A stretch of 8,801 nucleotides of DNA from an uncultured bacterium (lineage in GTDB: Bacteria; Bacteroidota; Bacteroidia; Sphingobacteriales; Sphingobacteriaceae), in assembly GCA_903958995.1 (NCBI GenBank), contig CAJBVG010000206.1, positions 1 through 8,801 of the forward strand. The letters are read 5' to 3'. Both the position numbers and the translations under genes were made by a program. This document shows positions 5,795 through 8,801 of this stretch, one piece after another; position 1 is the first letter of the stretch; every line of letters begins with the position of its first letter. The notes beneath the pieces were generated by a model. It saw only the letters and a program-made list of their open reading frames with translations, made no database searches and had not been told where the DNA came from.

Positions 5795-6748
5795 ATGAAA
5801 AAGTTCTTACGCTATTTGCTGTACCTTCTGGGTGCAGTTGTTTCTCTTGTTATTCTCTTTATTTTATTTATTCAATTTCGAGGCATACCTAACTATGAAG
5901 CCAAAGAAATTTCGATTACCGTAGTGCCAACTCCCCAACGTATTGCTCAGGGTAAAAAGCTAGCATCTATGCTATGTGTGAAGTGCCATTTGAATACCGA
6001 AACACAATTATTAACTGGAAAATTTTTAGTGGATGCTCCAGAACTTTTCGGGAAAATTTATTCTAAAAATATCACTCAAAGTAAAGAGCATGGTATTGCG
6101 AATTGGACAGATGGACAGTTAGCTTATTTCTTACGAACAGGTGTTCGTCCGGATGGTTCCTATGTTCCAATGTACATGCCTAAGTTTATTAAAATGGCCG
6201 ATAGTGATATTGAAAGTATTATTGCTTGGTTACATTCTGATGATTCCATGTTAAGAGCAAGTAATGTAGTACCACCATCTTCAGAACCTTCTTGGTTTAC
6301 TAAATTCTTAACGAACATCGCGGTGAAACCTATACCATATGATGGTGTTGCGATTGATGTTCCCGATACAACAAATGCTGTAGAACATGGTCGTTACATG
6401 GCTACTAGTCAATTGCAATGTTATGCTTGCCATTCAGGTGATTTTGCCAAACTGAACGATCTTAATCCTGAAAAGTCATTTGGATTTTTTGGAGGAGGAA
6501 ATTCTATGCTCGACTATGATGCGAAAGTTATTTATACAGCCAATATTACCATGGATGAAGAAACGGGTATTGGTACTTGGACAGAAGCTGACTTTTTGAA
6601 AGCATTAAAAACGATGCAAACTCCACAAGGCAAAATATTAAACTACCCTATGGAACCCTATGCTATGCTTAATGATACCGAGCTTAAACATATTTATGCG
6701 TATTTGAAAACAGTTCCTGTGTTGAGGAATCGAGTAGTAAGACGGTAA
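5795..6748 (+). CDS. Membrane-anchored di-haem cytochrome c
   Basis: A 317-residue protein with an N-terminal anchor or uncleaved signal (hydrophobic residues 5-27 after MKK), placing two cytochrome c domains in the periplasm. Haem sites are CVKCH (61-65) and CYACH (209-213). Axial methionine candidates are Met126/Met128 (YVPMYMPKF) in domain 1 and Met286/Met291 in domain 2. Each domain carries the same block after its haem site: NIT, then an acidic/Gly stretch, then a W-T-[DE] motif (NITQ...NWTDGQLAYFL at 92-113 and NITM...TWTEADFLKAL at 250-271). The two halves therefore look like an internal duplication. The arrangement resembles cytochrome subunits of membrane alcohol/aldehyde dehydrogenases and other class I di-haem electron carriers, but no dehydrogenase subunit is adjacent. 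It is probably an electron carrier in the operon led by fRMsr. A weak TAACTTTA (5766-5773) could provide an internal promoter. Confidence 0.92.
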   Translation: MKKFLRYLLYLLGAVVSLVILFILFIQFRGIPNYEAKEISITVVPTPQRIAQGKKLASMLCVKCHLNTETQLLTGKFLVDAPELFGKIYSKNITQSKEHGIANWTDGQLAYFLRTGVRPDGSYVPMYMPKFIKMADSDIESIIAWLHSDDSMLRASNVVPPSSEPSWFTKFLTNIAVKPIPYDGVAIDVPDTTNAVEHGRYMATSQLQCYACHSGDFAKLNDLNPEKSFGFFGGGNSMLDYDAKVIYTANITMDEETGIGTWTEADFLKALKTMQTPQGKILNYPMEPYAMLNDTELKHIYAYLKTVPVLRNRVVRR

Positions 6749-6756
6749 CTCATTTC

Positions 6757-6842
6757 TTGTAACTCGTCGCTCGTAGTTCGTAACTCGACAAATTATATAA
6801 ATTACGAATTACGAGCTACGAATTACGAACTACGAACTACGA
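6757..6842. repeat. Hairpin-forming TCGTANN / NNTACGA heptad arrays, probable bidirectional terminator
   Basis: The left arm is TTGTAAC (6757-6763), TCGTCGC, TCGTAGT, TCGTAAC (6778-6784) and TCG. The right arm has six contiguous heptads from 6801: ATTACGA, ATTACGA, GCTACGA, ATTACGA, ACTACGA, ACTACGA (ending 6842). Positions 6771-6787 pair with 6819-6835 at 16 of 17 positions. Other registers also pair, because the unit repeats. It occupies the convergent gap between the cytochrome and deaminase genes and contains the deaminase stop codon (6837-6839). Role as a two-way terminator is inferred. Confidence 0.85.
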
Positions 6843-7250
6843 GATAGTAGCTATGCACTTCAACTCAATCGCAATTGGAGTCGGTAAGCAATTAATTTCG
6901 CAAGTAGTTCTGCAGGGTAAATTATCTTTAAAATACTCAGCGTATACTGCATTGTATTTTTTGAAATCATCTTTCATATTTGTTAGGAAAACAGTAACAT
7001 CTACTAGGTTTTCCCAAGATGAACCAGCTTCTTCTAAAATCAATTTCACGTTATTAAATACCGAACGGCATTGAACTTCGATATCATATGAAGTGATGTT
7101 TCCATTCTCGTCTAATTCTACACCAGGAATTTTTTTAGTTCCTTTTTCTCTAGGACCTACACCTGATAGAAATAATAAGTTGCCCACTTTACGAGCATGA
7201 GGATATAAACCTACTGGTTCTGGAGCTTTGGATGAGTTGATGATTGACAT
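6837..7250 (-). CDS. RidA-family 2-aminomuconate deaminase
   Basis: A 137-residue YjgF/YER057c/UK114-fold protein. RidA landmarks are NLLFLSG (24-30), the central helix with NNVKLILEEAG (66-76), VDVTVFLT (83-90) and CRTTCEINCLP (113-123), where Arg114 aligns with the carboxylate-binding Arg105 of E. coli RidA. It differs from housekeeping RidA by an extra segment, GPREKGTKKIPGVELDENG (32-50), which I recognise from the 2-aminomuconate deaminases of tryptophan/nitrobenzoate catabolism (NbaF-like). That enzyme removes ammonia from 2-aminomuconate in the cytoplasm. The neighbouring ALDH would make exactly this substrate, which supports the call. A generic imine/enamine deaminase remains the alternative. 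The stop codon and the Ser before it (TCG TAG) fall in the TCGTANN heptad array of the downstream convergent gap. Confidence 0.85.
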   Translation of the reverse strand: MSIINSSKAPEPVGLYPHARKVGNLLFLSGVGPREKGTKKIPGVELDENGNITSYDIEVQCRSVFNNVKLILEEAGSSWENLVDVTVFLTNMKDDFKKYNAVYAEYFKDNLPCRTTCEINCLPTPIAIELKCIATIS

Positions 7251-7255
7251 TATAT

Positions 7256-7290
7256 TAAATTCTAAGTTTTAAATTCTAAATTCTAAATTA
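7256..7290. repeat. Heptad array TAAATTC between the ALDH and deaminase genes
   Basis: Five contiguous 7-bp units on the plus strand: TAAATTC (7256-7262), TAAGTTT (7263-7269), TAAATTC (7270-7276), TAAATTC (7277-7283) and TAAATTA (7284-7290). Read in the direction of transcription it is (GAATTTA)n ending five bases before the deaminase ATG, the same arrangement as at 1422-1463. Confidence 0.88.
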
Positions 7291-7291
7291 T

Positions 7292-7325
7292 TAGCATATC
7301 AGCATATTAGCAAACTAGCATATTA
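7292..7325. repeat. 8-bp tandem array TAGCATAT at the 3' end of the ALDH gene
   Basis: The octads are TAGCATAT (7292-7299), CAGCATAT (7300-7307), TAGCAAAC (7308-7315) and TAGCATAT (7316-7323). They run into the ALDH stop codon (7323-7325), which overlaps the last base of the final octad. This is the same unit and placement as at 45-78, 7.2 kb away. Confidence 0.88.
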
Positions 7326-8762
7326 ATACCGTATACATACGTTTTTTGCTTCGGTGAAGAATCTTAGTGCTTCCCAGCCTCCTTCTCTACCAACGCCTGA
7401 GTTTTTCATTCCACCAAATGGGGTACGTAAATCGCGGAGTAACCAGCAGTTAATCCAGATAATGCCGCTCTCTACTTTTTCTGCCATACGATGCGCTCGC
7501 GAAAGATTTTCTGTCCAGATCGTAGCCGCTAAACCATACTCAGTAGCATTGGCATACATCAATACTTCTTCTTCTGTATCAAACGGAGTTAGTGTCACTA
7601 CAGGTCCGAAAATTTCTTCCATATTCGTTCTGCAATTATAGGCCAAACCCTCAATTACAGTAGGTTTTATGAAGTATCCATTTTCACAACGGCCTGCAGG
7701 TTTTACAGATTCACCACCTGTTAAAATGGTTCCTCCTTCTTGTTTCGCAAGTTCGATGTATGATAATATTTTTTCGTAATGTGGCTTAGAAACGATGGCT
7801 CCAACATTTACATCAGTACTTGGATCGCCTATACTTAAAGCATTTACTTTTTCAATAAATGCCGCTTTGAATTTTTCGTAAATAGGACGTTCAATAAAAA
7901 TTCGAGAACCACATAAACAAATTTGTCCTTGGTTTTCGAAAGATGAACGAACTGTTGTCTTTAACATCTGATCGAAATTACAATCGGCAAATATGATGTT
8001 CGGATTTTTACCCCCTAATTCTAAAGAAAGCTTTTTAAACATTGGTGCTGCAATGCTTGCAATGGTTCTACCTGTTGATGTTCCACCGGTAAACGATATT
8101 GCTTTTATATCGATGTTTTTACTTATTGCATCACCCACTTTTTGTCCTAATCCGTGAACAATATTTAATACACCTTTTGGTAATCCAACTTCTTTACACA
8201 CTTCAGAAAGTAAATATGAAGTATAAGGAGTAATCTCTGATGGCTTTGCTACTACGCAGTTACCAGCTGCTAAAGCAGGCGCAATTTTCCAAGAAAATAA
8301 ATATAAAGGTAAGTTCCAAGGTGAAATACATGCAACCACACCAATAGGTCTACGTAAGGTATAGTTTACTCCTACACCTTCCATGAAATGAGATTCAGTA
8401 GAGGATTGTTGAATGGCAGTTGCAAAGAATCTGAAATTACTTACCGCTCTAGGAATATCAACGTGGCGAGCTAAGTTTAATGGCTTACCATTGTCTAAAC
8501 TTTCTGCTGCTACAAATTCTTCCATACGAGCTTCAATACCTTTGGCAATCGCTTCGATGTATTTTGCACGCTTCTCATAATGCATATTTCCCCAAGCGTC
8601 CTCAGCTGCTTTTGCAGCATTTACAGCAAGTTGAACATCATCTGCATCAGAATCGGGAATCATTGAAAACACTGTACCTGTAGAAGGATCAATGTTCTCT
8701 AAATATTGCTTTTTTAAAGGCTCTATTAATTCACCGTTTATGTAGTTTTTTAGATAAATCAT
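7323..8762 (-). CDS. Aldehyde dehydrogenase, probable 2-aminomuconate-6-semialdehyde dehydrogenase
   Basis: A full-length 479-residue NAD-dependent ALDH. Catalytic residues are Asn150 (SPWN), Glu248 (LELGG) and Cys282 (GQICLCG). The cofactor-binding KPSE (173-176) and FTGG (224-227) are intact. The C-terminal NCWLLRDLRTPFGGMKNSGVGREGG region, with Arg443/Arg446, resembles ALDH8A1/AMSDH enzymes, in which an arginine in this segment binds the substrate carboxylate; which of the two does so is not certain from sequence alone. AMSDH oxidises 2-aminomuconate semialdehyde in kynurenine-route tryptophan breakdown. The deaminase gene follows 72 bp downstream on the same strand, filled with repeats. 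Hydroxymuconic-semialdehyde or betaine-aldehyde-like substrates are alternatives but fit the neighbour less well. The start ATG 8762 gives the normal family N-terminus. No promoter motif is visible in the 39 bases upstream, so transcription may begin beyond the window. Confidence 0.88.
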   Translation of the reverse strand: MIYLKNYINGELIEPLKKQYLENIDPSTGTVFSMIPDSDADDVQLAVNAAKAAEDAWGNMHYEKRAKYIEAIAKGIEARMEEFVAAESLDNGKPLNLARHVDIPRAVSNFRFFATAIQQSSTESHFMEGVGVNYTLRRPIGVVACISPWNLPLYLFSWKIAPALAAGNCVVAKPSEITPYTSYLLSEVCKEVGLPKGVLNIVHGLGQKVGDAISKNIDIKAISFTGGTSTGRTIASIAAPMFKKLSLELGGKNPNIIFADCNFDQMLKTTVRSSFENQGQICLCGSRIFIERPIYEKFKAAFIEKVNALSIGDPSTDVNVGAIVSKPHYEKILSYIELAKQEGGTILTGGESVKPAGRCENGYFIKPTVIEGLAYNCRTNMEEIFGPVVTLTPFDTEEEVLMYANATEYGLAATIWTENLSRAHRMAEKVESGIIWINCWLLRDLRTPFGGMKNSGVGREGGWEALRFFTEAKNVCIRY

Positions 8763-8778
8763 ATTCTAATTTCTGTTC

Positions 8779-8800
8779 GTCGGAGTGTCCTCACTCCGAC
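8779..8800. repeat. REP-like GC-rich palindrome
   Basis: GTCGGAGTG (8779-8787), loop TCCT, CACTCCGAC (8792-8800): a perfect 9-bp stem with a four-base loop, about two-thirds G+C in an AT-rich setting. It lies 16 bases upstream of the ALDH start. No T-run follows on either visible side, so it looks more like a dispersed REP-type palindrome than a terminator. The window ends at its edge. Confidence 0.6.
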
Positions 8801-8801
8801 A

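Noticed and set aside
6853..8683. Plus-strand ORFs antisense to the deaminase and ALDH genes
   Set aside because: Their sequences are mirror frames of well-supported enzymes and have no family features.
8779..8800. Intrinsic terminator
   Set aside because: The stem is strong, but no T-run follows on the visible sides, and it lies just upstream of a start codon.

Overview
The window looks like chromosomal DNA of a Bacteroidota bacterium, of the Flavobacteriia/Chitinophagia type. This rests on three things: it is AT-rich, several start codons are preceded by the Bacteroidota -7 promoter element TAnnTTTG instead of a Shine-Dalgarno site, and the gene families are ones common in that phylum. They include a secreted S46 dipeptidyl-peptidase, free methionine-R-sulfoxide reductase, the SAM-linked DUF4130 protein and a kynurenine-pathway aldehyde dehydrogenase with its deaminase. 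There are ten genes, no RNA gene, no transposase and no CRISPR. No gene-free stretch exceeds 120 bp.

Layout. At the left a divergent pair comprises a DUF4130 'DNA metabolism' protein (76-747, minus) and a HEAT-like helical protein (865-1395, plus). A small DCC-family thiol protein follows (1470-1802, plus). It converges on a minus-strand operon in which a secreted dipeptidyl-peptidase 11 (2369-4540) is coupled by a one-base TAATG overlap to a CxxCxxCC metal-binding protein (1872-2369). A divergent promoter region (4541-4623) separates that operon from a plus-strand operon of fRMsr (4624-5097), an alpha/beta hydrolase coupled by another TAATG overlap (5097-5759), and a membrane-anchored di-haem cytochrome c (5795-6748). 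At the right, on the minus strand, lie a 2-aminomuconate-semialdehyde dehydrogenase-like ALDH (7323-8762) and a RidA-family 2-aminomuconate deaminase (6837-7250). These would catalyse consecutive steps of the oxidative kynurenine route: 2-aminomuconate semialdehyde to 2-aminomuconate, then loss of ammonia.

The most unusual content is intergenic. Nearly every gap that is not a TAATG overlap or a promoter is filled by short degenerate tandem arrays. Their units are 7 bp (TAAATTC/GAATTTA, TCGTANN/NNTACGA, ATTTAAG), 8 bp (TAGCACAT/TAGCATAT) or about 9 bp (AATTGTTCA/TGAACAATT). Related units recur at distant gaps in the same orientation relative to the flanking genes. In the two convergent gaps they form opposed arms able to fold into long hairpins. 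Six genes, and arguably a seventh, have their stop codon inside or touching an array, and in at least two genes the array encodes the last residues. Because 7 and 8 are not multiples of 3, such arrays offer TAA/TAG in every frame, so they act on paper as all-frame stop cassettes as well as possible terminators. A GC-rich REP-like palindrome lies at the right edge. The family assignments of the genes are firm in most cases. The meaning of the arrays is inference.
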